From the NCBI RefSeq assembly GCF_900103785.1, contig NZ_FNHE01000004.1, positions 62,001 to 126,000 on the forward strand: 64,000 nt of DNA. Reading direction: 5' to 3'. Position 1 is the stretch's first letter. Each line of letters opens with the position of its first letter. The translations under genes were made by a program, and so were the position numbers. Origin of the DNA: Geodermatophilus siccatus (GTDB lineage Bacteria > Actinomycetota > Actinomycetes > Mycobacteriales > Geodermatophilaceae). Under the pieces are notes generated by a model that had not been told where the DNA came from, ran no database searches, and saw only the letters and a list, made by a program, of their open reading frames with translations. Positions 15,908 through 24,847 of this stretch are shown one piece after another.

Positions 15908-16489
15908 TCAGCCGGCGAAGCCGGCCCGGTCGACCTTCCGGTGGTAGTGGGTGCCCAGGGCGCCGCCGAGCAGCGCCCCGACCAGCGTGGCCGCGAGGGC
16001 AGCGGCGAGCGTGACCAGGCCCTCGGTGGTGGCGGTGCCCTCGCCGACCGGGATGCGCGGCAGCTCCAGCCGGGCCAGCACGTTGAACTCGCTGCCCATC
16101 AGGGCCGCGGCGCCGGAGCACAGCAGGACGACGACCAGGCCGACCAGCCACACGGCCAGGCCCTGCCGGGCGCCGCTGAAGCGGGACATCCGCCCGGCCA
16201 CGTACCCGCCGGCCAGGTACGAGAGGAACAGGACGACGAGCAGCGCGACCGCGCCGCGCAGCCCGATCGCCGCGGCCGAGGCCCCCTCGGTCAGGCCCAG
16301 CGCGACATCGGCCGCCGACACCAGCGCGAGCAGCGGCACCGCCAGGCCGGTCGCCGACAGCCAGCCGAAGAAGGCCGCTCCCCACTGGGTGCCGCCGAAC
16401 TCCGCCTGCTGGACGGCCACGGCCTCCCGGGAGGCGGCCTCCCGGGCCGTCCCGTCGGCTCCCGGCAGGGGGTGGTCGGTGCGCGCCAT
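15908..16489 (-). CDS. Uncharacterised four-helix membrane protein
   Basis: A 193-residue protein with four predicted membrane helices at about residues 40-62, 75-97, 108-132 and 150-180. Gly-rich helix motifs such as FLSYLAGGYVAGRMSRFSGA resemble a family of actinobacterial integral membrane proteins of unknown role. The ATG at 16489 follows AGGAGGCCCC. The N-terminal 35 residues are polar and cytoplasmic. Confidence 0.65.
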   Translation of the reverse strand: MARTDHPLPGADGTAREAASREAVAVQQAEFGGTQWGAAFFGWLSATGLAVPLLALVSAADVALGLTEGASAAAIGLRGAVALLVVLFLSYLAGGYVAGRMSRFSGARQGLAVWLVGLVVVLLCSGAAALMGSEFNVLARLELPRIPVGEGTATTEGLVTLAAALAATLVGALLGGALGTHYHRKVDRAGFAG

Positions 16490-16580
16490 GGGGCCTCCTG
16501 GGGAAGATCGGAGCCGGCCGTGCCCGCGGGGTGCCCGGTGCGCGCCAGGGGAAACGACACGCCGGAGAGGGGCGGGATCG

Positions 16581-16973
16581 GTGGCCGTGCTGCTGGTGGA
16601 CACCGCCAACGTGGTCGGCTCCCGGCCCGACGGCTGGTGGCGCGACCGCGCCGGCGCGACCTCCCGGCTGCTGCGGCGGCTCGCTCCGCTGGCCGGCCGT
16701 GAGCTGCCCGCGCCCGGCGGGGGAACGGTCGTCTGCGACGAGGTGGTCGCCGTCGTCGAGGGCGCCGCGAGGGGCGTCGACGCCCCGGACGGCGTGACCC
16801 TGGTGCGGGCCGGGGGCAGCGGCGACGACGCCCTGGTCGGGTGCGCCGCCCGGCTGGCCGCGGAGGCACGGGAGCAGCTGGTGGTCACCGCCGACCGCGG
16901 CCTGCGCGCCCGGCTGCCCGACGGCGTACCGGTCACCGGCCCCGGCTGGCTGCTCGACCTCCTGCCCGCGTGA
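16581..16973 (+). CDS. PIN/NYN-like domain protein (YacP-type)
   Basis: A 130-residue single-domain protein. VAVLLVDTANVVGSRPDGWW carries the first acidic residue and Asn of the NYN/PIN fold, VVCDEVVAVVEGAAR a middle region, SGDDALVGCAARLAAEA the second acidic cluster, and LVVTADRGLRARLP the third. These Asp residues would form a metal-dependent nuclease site. No partner antitoxin is adjacent, so it is not an obvious toxin. The GTG at 16581 directly begins the conserved core. Confidence 0.75.
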   Translation: MAVLLVDTANVVGSRPDGWWRDRAGATSRLLRRLAPLAGRELPAPGGGTVVCDEVVAVVEGAARGVDAPDGVTLVRAGGSGDDALVGCAARLAAEAREQLVVTADRGLRARLPDGVPVTGPGWLLDLLPA

Positions 16974-17095
16974 CCCGGGCCGGGCCGGCGGGGGACTCCC
17001 CCGCATGACCCGGAGGGGCGGCGGGTAGAGCCACTCCACCGACGCGCAGGAGACCCGTCCGCGCGTCCGCCCCCCTCCTGAGCCCGAGGAGCCGC

Positions 17096-17995
17096 ATGCC
17101 GCCGCCCGCCGCGCCGTCCCGCCCCCTGACCGCCCTCGTCACCGGCGCCTCGAGCGGGATCGGCCGGGCCACCGTGCACACCCTCGCCGCCCGGGGCGCC
17201 CGGCTGGTGCTCGTCGCCCGGGGCCGCGAGGCGCTGGAGGAGACCGCGGCCGAGGCCCGCGCGAAGGGCGCGGCCGACGTCCTGGTCTGCCCGGCCGACG
17301 TCACCGACGCGGACGCCGTGCAGCGGGCGGTCGAGACCGCCGTCGAGCGGCTGGAGCGCCTGGACGCCGTCGTCCACTCCGCGCAGACCATGGCCTACGG
17401 CCGGATCGAGGACGTGCCCCGCGCGGCCTTCGAGGCCGTCGTGGACACCTCCCTGCACGGCACCGCGAACGTCGCCCGCAGCGCGCTGCCGGTGTTCCGC
17501 CGTCAGGGTGCCGGCCACCTCGTCGTCGTCAGCTCGCTGCTGGCCTCGGTGACCGCGCCGCTCATGGGCACCTACGCGGCCGCCAAGTGGGGGCAGCTGG
17601 GCCTGGTCCGCACGCTGCAGCAGGAGACCCGGGACGCTCCCGGCGTGCACGTCTCCGCCGTCGCCCCCGGCGGGGTGAACACCCCGATCTACTACCAGGG
17701 CGCGACGTGGGCCGGCAGCACCGGGCGGCCGCCGCCCCCGGTGTACTCGCCGGAGCGGGTGGCGCGCGCGGTGGTGGCCCGGCTGGACCGGCCGCGGCGG
17801 CTGGTGCAGTCCGGGTTCGCCAACCCGGTCGTCATCGCCGGGTTCCGGCTGCTGCCGGCGGTCTACGACGCGCTGGTCGGGCCGCTGTTCCGGGTGTTCG
17901 CCCTGGCCGGGGACGGCGCTCCGCCCACCGAGGGCAACGTGTTCGCCCCGCGGCAGGAGCGCAACGCCAAGGACGGCCGCTGGCACGGCCTCTGA
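17096..17995 (+). CDS. Short-chain dehydrogenase/reductase
   Basis: A 299-residue classical SDR. The cofactor motif TGASSGIG is at residues 16-23, VARG follows strand two and suggests NADP preference, and the catalytic residues are Ser in VVSSLLASV and Tyr/Lys in YAAAK. The 60-residue C-terminal extension (VIAGFRLLPAVYDALVGPLF) contains an amphipathic or membrane-associating helix, as in SDRs that act on lipids. Substrate unknown. AGCCCGAGGAGCCGC before the ATG supports the start. Confidence 0.88.
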   Translation: MPPPAAPSRPLTALVTGASSGIGRATVHTLAARGARLVLVARGREALEETAAEARAKGAADVLVCPADVTDADAVQRAVETAVERLERLDAVVHSAQTMAYGRIEDVPRAAFEAVVDTSLHGTANVARSALPVFRRQGAGHLVVVSSLLASVTAPLMGTYAAAKWGQLGLVRTLQQETRDAPGVHVSAVAPGGVNTPIYYQGATWAGSTGRPPPPVYSPERVARAVVARLDRPRRLVQSGFANPVVIAGFRLLPAVYDALVGPLFRVFALAGDGAPPTEGNVFAPRQERNAKDGRWHGL

Positions 17996-17996
17996 G

Positions 17997-18113
17997 GCGT
18001 TGCGCGGTGGCCCGCCCCGCCCAGCGGTACGCGGTCGCCTCGTCGTCGGCGCCGAACACCCGCGGCTCGGTGGCGTAGGGGTCCAGCGCACCCCGGCTGC
18101 GCCCCTCGACCAA
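17997..18113 (-). pseudogene. Possible GAF-domain gene fragment
   Basis: On the minus strand about 38 residues read VEGRSRGALDPYATEPRVF then GADDEATAYRWAGRATAQ, which resembles the end of a GAF domain of GAF-ANTAR regulators (G-x-L-x-x-Y-A, F-x-x-x-D/E-x-x-A). No start, other domain or continuation is found. ANTAR proteins control ethanolamine genes in some bacteria, so its position beside eut genes is suggestive only. Confidence 0.3.
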
Positions 18114-18396
18114 GGTCGCCCGGGAAGGGCCTCAGGTCACCGCCCGCCGCGAGCAGGGGGGGAGCAGCTCGCCGTCGTCCGACCGCGTGTCCCGTCCCGG
18201 CGTCACCGGTGCCCCCCGGGTCGCACCCGGTCCGGCGGTGTCCGGGCGGGATCTTCCCGCGCGCGGGCGGAGGCGGCAGCACCCAGGACGGCGCCGTGAA
18301 CAGCGTGCTGCGCCCGGCGCAGGCCGTTGACCTGTGCCGGATGCCGGACCACGCTGGCCCTGCCCGCCGCCGGCGGGCCCACACCCGGAGGCGCCC
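18114..18396. other. Region upstream of the ethanolamine operon
   Basis: Together with the possible GAF fragment, this makes a 401-base stretch without an intact gene. It is GC-rich with several short inverted repeats but no clear riboswitch. GGAG at 18387-18390 is the ribosome site of the permease gene. Confidence 0.5.
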
Positions 18397-19863
18397 GTGA
18401 CCGCGGATCCCACTGCCCGCCGCACCCCGCCGAGGTCCGCGCACGCGGGCGTCGAGGCCGAGCGGGTCGAGGCCGGCTACCTCGAGAGGCGCCGGCTGCG
18501 CACCGGGACGGCGGGCTGGCTGCTGCTGGCCGGGCTGGGCGTCTCGGCGGTCATCTCCGGCGACTACGCCGGCTGGAACTTCGGCCTGGCCGAGGGCGGC
18601 TTCGGCGGGCTGCTGATCGCCGTCGTCCTCATGGCGGTCATGTACACCGCGATGGTGTTCGGGCTGGCCGAGCTCGGCTCCGCGCTGCCGACCGCCGGTG
18701 GCGGCTACACCTTCGCCCGCCGCGCCCTGGGCCCGTGGGGCGGGTACGCCACCGGCGTCGCCGTGCTCATTGAGTACGCGATCGCGCCGGCCGCCATCGC
18801 CACCTTCATCGGCGCCTACGTCGAGTCCCTCGGGCTGTTCGGCGTCACCGACGGCTGGTGGGTCTACCTCGCCGTCTACGCGCTGTTCGTCGGCATCCAC
18901 CTCCTGGGCGTCGGCGAGGCGCTCAAGGCGATGTTCGCCGTCACCGTCGTCGCGCTGGCCGGGCTGGTGGTGTTCCTGGCCGGCGCGATCCCGCGGTTCG
19001 ACGGTGCGCTCCTGCTCGACATCGCGCCCACCGACGCCGCCGGCGCCTCGGCGTTCCTGCCGTACGGGCTGATCGGCATCTGGGCGGCCTTCCCGTTCGC
19101 CATCTGGTTCTTCCTCGCCGTGGAGAGCGTGCCGCTGGCCGCCGAGGAGGCCCGCGACCCGGCGCGGTCCATGCCGCGGGGGATCGTCGCGGCGATGGCG
19201 GTCCTCGTCGTCCTCGCGGTCCTCATGCTGGTGTTCACCCCGGGCGCGGCCGGGTCGGCGGCGATCGCGGGCTCGGGCAACCCGCCGGTCGACGCGCTGG
19301 CCGGTGCCGGCGCGCCCGAGGGCCTGACCCGGGTGGTGAACTACGCCGGCCTGTTCGGGCTGGTGGCCAGCTTCTTCTCGATCATCTACGCCTACTCGCG
19401 GCAGACCTTCGCGCTCTCCCGCGCCGGCTACCTGCCGCGGGCGCTGTCGGTGACCAACGCGCGCAAGGCGCCGATGCTGGCCCTGCTGGTGCCCGGGGCC
19501 ATCGGCTTCGTGCTGTCGCTGACCGGCCAGGGCGCGATGCTGCTCAACATGGCCGTCTTCGGCGCGACGGTGTCCTACGTGCTGATGATGGTCAGCCACA
19601 TCGTGCTGCGCCGCCGTGAGCCGGACCTGCCGCGCCCCTACCGGACCCCGGGTGGGACGGCGACCACCGGGGTGGCGCTGGTGCTCGCCGCCGCCGCGGT
19701 CGTGGCCACCTTCCTCGTCGACGTCACCGCCGCGCTGTGGACCCTCGCCGCCTACGGGGCGTTCCTCGCGTACTTCGCCCTCTACAGCCGGCACCACCTG
19801 GTGGCCTCCGCGCCCGAGGAGGAGTTCGAGCTGCTGGCCGACGCGGAGGAGGACGTGCGATGA
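18397..19863 (+). CDS. Ethanolamine permease (APC family)
   Basis: A 488-residue transporter of the amino acid-polyamine-organocation superfamily with 12 predicted helices. SAVISGDYAGWNFGLAEGGF is the characteristic first helix of ethanolamine permeases; GSALPTAGGGYTFARRALGP and FFLAVESVPLAAEEARDPAR are further family marks. It imports ethanolamine across the membrane. GTG at 18397 follows GGAG by six bases. Its stop overlaps the eutB start (ATGA), so uptake and breakdown are translationally coupled. Confidence 0.92.
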   Translation: MTADPTARRTPPRSAHAGVEAERVEAGYLERRRLRTGTAGWLLLAGLGVSAVISGDYAGWNFGLAEGGFGGLLIAVVLMAVMYTAMVFGLAELGSALPTAGGGYTFARRALGPWGGYATGVAVLIEYAIAPAAIATFIGAYVESLGLFGVTDGWWVYLAVYALFVGIHLLGVGEALKAMFAVTVVALAGLVVFLAGAIPRFDGALLLDIAPTDAAGASAFLPYGLIGIWAAFPFAIWFFLAVESVPLAAEEARDPARSMPRGIVAAMAVLVVLAVLMLVFTPGAAGSAAIAGSGNPPVDALAGAGAPEGLTRVVNYAGLFGLVASFFSIIYAYSRQTFALSRAGYLPRALSVTNARKAPMLALLVPGAIGFVLSLTGQGAMLLNMAVFGATVSYVLMMVSHIVLRRREPDLPRPYRTPGGTATTGVALVLAAAAVVATFLVDVTAALWTLAAYGAFLAYFALYSRHHLVASAPEEEFELLADAEEDVR

Positions 19864-21272
19864 CACGGCGGGGCACGGTCGGCGGGCACACGTACGAGTT
19901 CCCGACGCTGGTGGAGCTGATGGCGAAGGCGACACCGGCCCGCTCCGGCGACGTCCTCGCCGGCTGCGCCGCGGAGTCGGCCGCCGAGCGGGTCGCCGCG
20001 CAGACGGTGCTCGCCGACCTGCCACTGGCCACCTTCCTCGACGAGCAGGTGGTCGGCTACGACGAGGACGACGTCACCCGGCTGGTCCTCGACACCCACG
20101 ACCCGGTCGCCTTCGCGCCGGTCGCGTCGCTCACCGTGGGGGAGTTCCGCGACCGGCTGCTGGCCTGGGCCGCTGCAGGGGACGAGGCGTCGATCAGCGA
20201 GCTGGCCCCCGGGCTGACCCCGGAGATGGTCGCGGCCACCTCGAAGCTGATGCGCAACGCCGACCTGGTCGCCGTGGGCCGGCGCACCCGGGTGGTCACC
20301 GGGCTGCGCAGCACCCTGGGCCTGCCCGGCCGGCTGGCCTCCCGGCTGCAGCCCAACCACCCGACCGACGACCCGCTGGGCGTGACGGCGTCCATCGTCG
20401 ACGGGCTGCTGCAGGGCTGCGGGGACGCCGTCATCGGCATCAACCCGGCCACCGATTCCCCGGCCCGCACGGTCGCGCTCCTCGAGCTGGTCGACGAGGT
20501 GATCACCCGGTACGGCATCCCGACCCAGTCCTGCGTGCTCGCGCACGTGACCACCACGCTGCGGGCGCTCGAGCAGGGCGCGCCGGTCGACCTGGTGTTC
20601 CAGTCCGTCGCCGGCACCCAGCCGGCCAACCGCGGCTTCGGCGTCACCCTCGACCTGCTCGCCGAAGCCCGCGCCGGGGCGCTGGCGCTGGGCCGCGGCA
20701 CGGTCGGCTCGAACGTCACCTACTTCGAGACGGGGCAGGGCTCGGCGCTGTCGGCCGATGCGCACCACGGCATCGGCGGCCGGCCGGTCGACCAGCAGAC
20801 CCTGGAGGCCCGCGCCTACGCCGTCGCCCGGCACTTCGACCCGCTGATCGTCAACACCGTCGTCGGCTTCATCGGCCCGGAGTACCTCTACGACGGCAAG
20901 CAGGTGCTGCGCGCCGGGCTGGAGGACCACTTCTGCGGCAAGCTGCTCGGCCTGCCGATGGGCGTGGACGTCTGCTACACGAACCACGCCGAGGTCGACG
21001 AGGACGACATGGACTCGCTGATGCTGCTGCTCGGGGCAGCCGGCTGCACGTTCCTCATCGCCGTGCCCGGGATGGACGACGTGATGCTGCACTACCAGTC
21101 GCTGGCCTTCTCCGACGTGCTGACCGCCCGCTCGGTGCTCGGGCTGCGGCCGGCGCCGGAGTTCGAGGCGTGGCTGGCCCGCATGGACCTGCTCGACGAC
21201 GCCGGCCGGGTGCGCGAGCTGACCGCGGACGCGCCCGCCGCGCGGGCCCTCCTCGCGGCGGCGTCGTCGTGA
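19860..21272 (+). CDS. eutB: Ethanolamine ammonia-lyase large subunit
   Basis: A 470-residue TIM-barrel subunit of the adenosylcobalamin-dependent enzyme that turns ethanolamine into acetaldehyde and ammonia. LMRNADLVAVGRRTRVVTG, LGVTASIVDGLLQGCGDAVI, INPATDS, LVFQSVAGTQPANRGFGV and VDVCYTNHAEVDEDDMDSL are signature segments of EutB. Length and order match the family fully. It forms an oligomer with the small subunit encoded next. No shell proteins, EutE-type dehydrogenase or reactivase are near, so this is a simple cytosolic system. Confidence 0.96.
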   Translation: MTRRGTVGGHTYEFPTLVELMAKATPARSGDVLAGCAAESAAERVAAQTVLADLPLATFLDEQVVGYDEDDVTRLVLDTHDPVAFAPVASLTVGEFRDRLLAWAAAGDEASISELAPGLTPEMVAATSKLMRNADLVAVGRRTRVVTGLRSTLGLPGRLASRLQPNHPTDDPLGVTASIVDGLLQGCGDAVIGINPATDSPARTVALLELVDEVITRYGIPTQSCVLAHVTTTLRALEQGAPVDLVFQSVAGTQPANRGFGVTLDLLAEARAGALALGRGTVGSNVTYFETGQGSALSADAHHGIGGRPVDQQTLEARAYAVARHFDPLIVNTVVGFIGPEYLYDGKQVLRAGLEDHFCGKLLGLPMGVDVCYTNHAEVDEDDMDSLMLLLGAAGCTFLIAVPGMDDVMLHYQSLAFSDVLTARSVLGLRPAPEFEAWLARMDLLDDAGRVRELTADAPAARALLAAASS

Positions 21273-21282
21273 GGAGCGGAGC

Positions 21283-22038
21283 ATGACCGACGCACTGGAC
21301 CGGCCGCTGCCGGCGAGCGACGACCCGTGGGCGGTGCTCCGCGCGGCCACCCGCGCGCGGGTCGCGCTCGGCCGGGCCGGCGACGCGCTGCCCACCGCGC
21401 GGGAGCTGGAGTTCCGCGCCGCGCACGCCGCGGCCCGGGACGCGGTGCACCAGCCGCTGGACCCGTCCCTGGTCCGGGCGCAGCTACCGGACGTCGAGTT
21501 GCTCGAGGTGCGCTCGGCGGCGCCCGACCGGGCCACCTACCTGCAGCGGCCCGACCTCGGCCGGCAGCTCGCGGCCGGCACCGAGCTGCCGCGCACCGGC
21601 GCCGACCTGGCAGTGGTCATCGGCGACGGGCTCTCCCCGCGGGCGGTGCACGAGCACGCCGCGGGCCTGGTGACGGCGCTGCTGGAGCGGCTGCCCGGCT
21701 GGTCGGTCGCCCCGCTGGTGCTGGCGCACCAGGCGCGGGTGGCGCTCGGCGACGCGGTGGGGGAGGCGCTGGGGGCCCGGGCCGTGGTCGTGCTCATCGG
21801 CGAGCGGCCGGGGCTGTCGTCGGCGGACTCGCTCGGCGTCTACCTGACCTGGGGCCCGCGGCCGGGGCGGATCGACTCCGAGCGCAACTGCGTCTCCAAC
21901 GTCCGCCCGCCGCACGGGCTGTCCTACGCGCAGGCCGCCGACACCGTGGCCGCGCTGCTCGGCGCGGCCCGCGAGCTCGGCGCCTCGGGCGTGGTGCTCA
22001 AGGACGAGGGTCCGGCGCTGCCCGCCGGCGCCGGCTGA
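21283..22038 (+). CDS. eutC: Ethanolamine ammonia-lyase small subunit
   Basis: A 251-residue subunit that helps bind adenosylcobalamin. Family segments seen are ATRARVALGRAGDALPTARE near the start, YLQRPDLGRQL, VVIGDGLSPRAVHEHA, VLIGERPGLSSADSLGVYLT and ERNCVSNVRPPHGLSY. It begins ten bases after eutB with the ribosome site GAGGAGCGGAGC. Together with the permease it gives the cell acetaldehyde and ammonium as carbon and nitrogen sources. Confidence 0.96.
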   Translation: MTDALDRPLPASDDPWAVLRAATRARVALGRAGDALPTARELEFRAAHAAARDAVHQPLDPSLVRAQLPDVELLEVRSAAPDRATYLQRPDLGRQLAAGTELPRTGADLAVVIGDGLSPRAVHEHAAGLVTALLERLPGWSVAPLVLAHQARVALGDAVGEALGARAVVVLIGERPGLSSADSLGVYLTWGPRPGRIDSERNCVSNVRPPHGLSYAQAADTVAALLGAARELGASGVVLKDEGPALPAGAG

Positions 22039-22042
22039 CGGC

Positions 22043-22468
22043 TCACCCGAGGACGGCGTCGACCGCGTACTGGTCGTCGAACGCCTGGCGCCACTCGGTG
22101 ACCCGGCCGTCCCTGAACCGGTAGACGTGCACCTCCAGCACGTCCTCGAAGGAGCGGCCCCCGCGGCGAGCGCTGGTCCGCATGACGGCCACGCCGTCGG
22201 TGTCGTCGGCGAGGACCGTGCGGAGGTCGAGCCGGAGGCTGCCCTCGGTCAGCTGTCCCAGCCGTCCGAGCATCTCGCGGACCGCGTCGCGGCCGCGGTA
22301 CACCCCGGTGAGCTGGGTGCGGCCGGTCTCGTGCCACTCGACGTCCTCGGCGAGGAGGTCGTCGAGAGGACCGAGGTCGCCCCGGAGGAAGCCGTCGTAG
22401 GCGTCCCGGATCCGCTGCGCGTTGGGGTGTGCCGAGGCGGAGGGCGCCGCGCCGGTCTGCGTCGTCAT
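22043..22468 (-). CDS. SnoaL/NTF2-like domain protein
   Basis: A 141-residue protein with the cone-shaped alpha+beta fold of the NTF2-like superfamily. IRDAYDGFLRGDLGPLDDLL, DVEWHETG, YRGRDAVREMLGRL and EVHVYRFRDGRVTEWRQAF follow the pattern of SnoaL-like ketosteroid isomerase relatives. Such proteins range from isomerases to binding proteins, so no reaction can be assigned. GAGGAGG lies before the ATG. The gene converges on eutC with a four-base gap. Confidence 0.82.
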   Translation of the reverse strand: MTTQTGAAPSASAHPNAQRIRDAYDGFLRGDLGPLDDLLAEDVEWHETGRTQLTGVYRGRDAVREMLGRLGQLTEGSLRLDLRTVLADDTDGVAVMRTSARRGGRSFEDVLEVHVYRFRDGRVTEWRQAFDDQYAVDAVLG

Positions 22469-22669
22469 GTCTGCCTCCTCGCGGGAGGGCCGCATGGGCG
22501 GGGCACCGCGTCGGCGTCGCCGGGCGGACGACCCAGAACGACACCCGGCGACACCGGCGGGCGCGAGCAGTGTCGGCCCCGCCGTGGGCGCGGGGAAGGG
22601 GAGCGGTCGTGACCGGGTGTGGCGGTCGCCCTCCGTCCCGGTGCGAGTGGGCTCCGGTCAGCATGGACG

Positions 22670-22710
22670 GCAGAGGGGGAGGGAGGCCGACGGCCTCCCT
22701 CCCCCTCTGC
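22670..22710 (-). terminator. Terminator of the tricarboxylate transporter operon
   Basis: A perfect 19-bp stem (GCAGAGGGGGAGGGAGGCC with its complement) around the loop GAC. It begins nine bases after the tctA stop on the minus strand. Confidence 0.88.
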
Positions 22711-22718
22711 GGTCCCCG

Positions 22719-24332
22719 TCAGTAGCCGTCGGAGTCGTTGGGCCTCTCGAAGCCCTTCTGGGCCCGGGTCTCGACCGAGATCGCCTCGGTCGTCCCGTGG
22801 TGGTGGTGCGCCTCCTCGATCTCGTGCACCGCCTCGTCGAGCACCGGCACGTGCGCCTTCTTCGGCAGCAGCCGGCGGACGAGGGGGAACAGCAGGATGA
22901 GCGCCACGATCACGTACACGACGACCGCGACCGGGTCGACGAGCCCGCTGAGCTCGCCGTTGCTGATCTGCAGCGCCGTCCGGAGCTGCTCCTCGGCGAA
23001 GGGGCCGAGGATGACCCCGATGATCGCTGGCAGCAGCGGCAGGCCGTAGCGCCGCATCATGAAGCCCAGGGCGCCGATGACCAGCAGCATGAACAGGTCG
23101 AACACGTTCGCGTTGGCCGCGTAGGCCCCGAGGCTGGCGAAGAACAGGATCCCCGCGTACAGGTACGTGCGCGGGATCCGCAGCAGCCGGGCCCAGAGCG
23201 GTGCCAGCGGCAGGTTCAACAGCAGCAGCGCCGCGTTGCCGATGAACAGGCTGGCGATCAGGCCCCACACCAGTGCCGGCTCGGTGTCGAACAGCCGGGG
23301 CCCCGGCTGGATGCCGTAGCTCTCGATCGCGGCGAGCATGACCGCCGCGGTCGCGGTGGTCGGGATGCCGAGCGTGAGCAGCGGGACCAGGCCGCCGGCG
23401 GCCGAGGCGTTGTTCGTCGCCTCCGGGCCGGCCACGCCCTCGATGGCGCCCTTGCCGAACTCCTCCGGGTGCTTGGACAGCCGCTTCTCGGTGACGTAGG
23501 AGAGGAACGTCGGCACCTCGGCGCCACCCGCGGGGACGGCGCCGAACGGGAACCCGATGGCGGTGCCGCGCAGCCACGGCTTCCACGACCGGCGCCAGTC
23601 CGACCGGTTCATCCGCGGGTTGCCGACCGGGATGACCTCGATCGGGCGGCGGCGCAGGTGGGCCGCCGTCCACAGCGCCTCGCCGACGGCGAAGAGGCCG
23701 ACCGCCACGACGACGACGTCGATCCCCTCGGCGAGCTCGGCGATGCCGAAGGTGAGCCGCTGCTGGCCGGAGGTGGCGTCGATGCCGATGAGACCGATGG
23801 TCAGGCCCAGGCCGAGGGAGGCCATGCCGCGCACGCGAGAACTACCCAGCACCGACGTCACCGCGATGAACGCCAGGAGCATCACGGCGAACATGTCCGC
23901 GGGCGAGATCTGCACGGCGAGGCCGGCGACCGTCGGCGCGAGGAGGGCGAGCAGCAGCGTCGCGATCGTGCCGGCCACGAACGAGCCGATCGCCGCGGTC
24001 GCCAGGGCCTGCGCGGCGCGGCCGGCGCGAGCCATCTTGTTGCCCTCGATCGCGGTGACCACCGAGGCGCTCTCGCCGGGGGTGTTGAGCAGGATCGACG
24101 TCGTCGACCCGCCGTACATGCCGCCGTAGTAGATGCCGGCGAACATGATCAGCGCGGTGGTGACGTCCAGTCCCCGGGTCAGCGGCAGCAGCAGCGCGAC
24201 GGTCATCGCCGGCCCGATGCCCGGCAGGACGCCGATGGCGGTGCCCAGCAGCACGCCGAGCAGGGCGAAGGCGAGGTTGGTCGGCGTCAGGGCGGTGGCG
24301 AAACCGCTCCCCAGTTCGACGAAGGCGTCCAT
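22719..24332 (-). CDS. tctA: Tripartite tricarboxylate transporter, large membrane subunit (TctA family)
   Basis: A 537-residue membrane protein with about 12 helices. [19 protein letters not shown] and [18 protein letters not shown] near the start are TctA signatures; [20 protein letters not shown] is the matching second-half motif. It forms the transport pathway driven by the proton or sodium gradient, with TctB and the binding protein TctC. The C-terminal tail of about 45 residues is cytoplasmic and contains [11 protein letters not shown], a His cluster not needed for transport in typical members. The ATG overlaps the tctB stop. Confidence 0.94.
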   Translation of the reverse strand: MDAFVELGSGFATALTPTNLAFALLGVLLGTAIGVLPGIGPAMTVALLLPLTRGLDVTTALIMFAGIYYGGMYGGSTTSILLNTPGESASVVTAIEGNKMARAGRAAQALATAAIGSFVAGTIATLLLALLAPTVAGLAVQISPADMFAVMLLAFIAVTSVLGSSRVRGMASLGLGLTIGLIGIDATSGQQRLTFGIAELAEGIDVVVVAVGLFAVGEALWTAAHLRRRPIEVIPVGNPRMNRSDWRRSWKPWLRGTAIGFPFGAVPAGGAEVPTFLSYVTEKRLSKHPEEFGKGAIEGVAGPEATNNASAAGGLVPLLTLGIPTTATAAVMLAAIESYGIQPGPRLFDTEPALVWGLIASLFIGNAALLLLNLPLAPLWARLLRIPRTYLYAGILFFASLGAYAANANVFDLFMLLVIGALGFMMRRYGLPLLPAIIGVILGPFAEEQLRTALQISNGELSGLVDPVAVVVYVIVALILLFPLVRRLLPKKAHVPVLDEAVHEIEEAHHHHGTTEAISVETRAQKGFERPNDSDGY

Positions 24333-24847
24333 CAGAGGATCCCCCTCAGGATGCCCGGGGGCAGGACGATGCCGAGCCCCAGGGCGAACAGGTAGAAGCT
24401 GCCGATGGACAGCGCGACGGCGATCACGGCGTCGCGCACGTAGTGCCGGCTGCCCAGCGCGAAGGCGCTGCCCCAGAACAGGATGGCGCCGGAGAACACC
24501 CAGCCGAGCGGCTCGATCAGGACGGCGTTGGCGAGGAACGCCGCCGCGAGCATCGCGACGGTGCGCCAGTCGCTGCGCCCGGTGAGCTCGATGTCCTCGC
24601 CGCCCTCGGGCTCACCGCGGCCGCCGCGCCAGACGTCGACGGCCAGGAACGCGGAGGTGACGACCAGCAGGCCGCCCACGACCAGGGGGACGGCGGCCGG
24701 GCCGACCGGACCGCGGGCGATCCGGCTCTCCGGCAGCAGCAGCGCGGAGACGACGACGAGGACGCCGAGCGCCCCCAGGAACAGGGCCACACCGAACTCG
24801 GAGCGGCCCTGCTCCCGGGTCGTGCCTCCCGAGGAGGCAGTGCTCAC
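24332..24847 (-). CDS. tctB: Tripartite tricarboxylate transporter, small membrane subunit (TctB family)
   Basis: A 171-residue protein with four predicted helices: [20 protein letters not shown], a second at about residues 50-70, ending before a charged cytoplasmic loop ([14 protein letters not shown]), then [17 protein letters not shown] and a last one containing [19 protein letters not shown]. Such small four-helix proteins always accompany TctA. Its start GTG at 24847 overlaps the tctC stop. Confidence 0.9.
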   Translation of the reverse strand: MSTASSGGTTREQGRSEFGVALFLGALGVLVVVSALLLPESRIARGPVGPAAVPLVVGGLLVVTSAFLAVDVWRGGRGEPEGGEDIELTGRSDWRTVAMLAAAFLANAVLIEPLGWVFSGAILFWGSAFALGSRHYVRDAVIAVALSIGSFYLFALGLGIVLPPGILRGIL

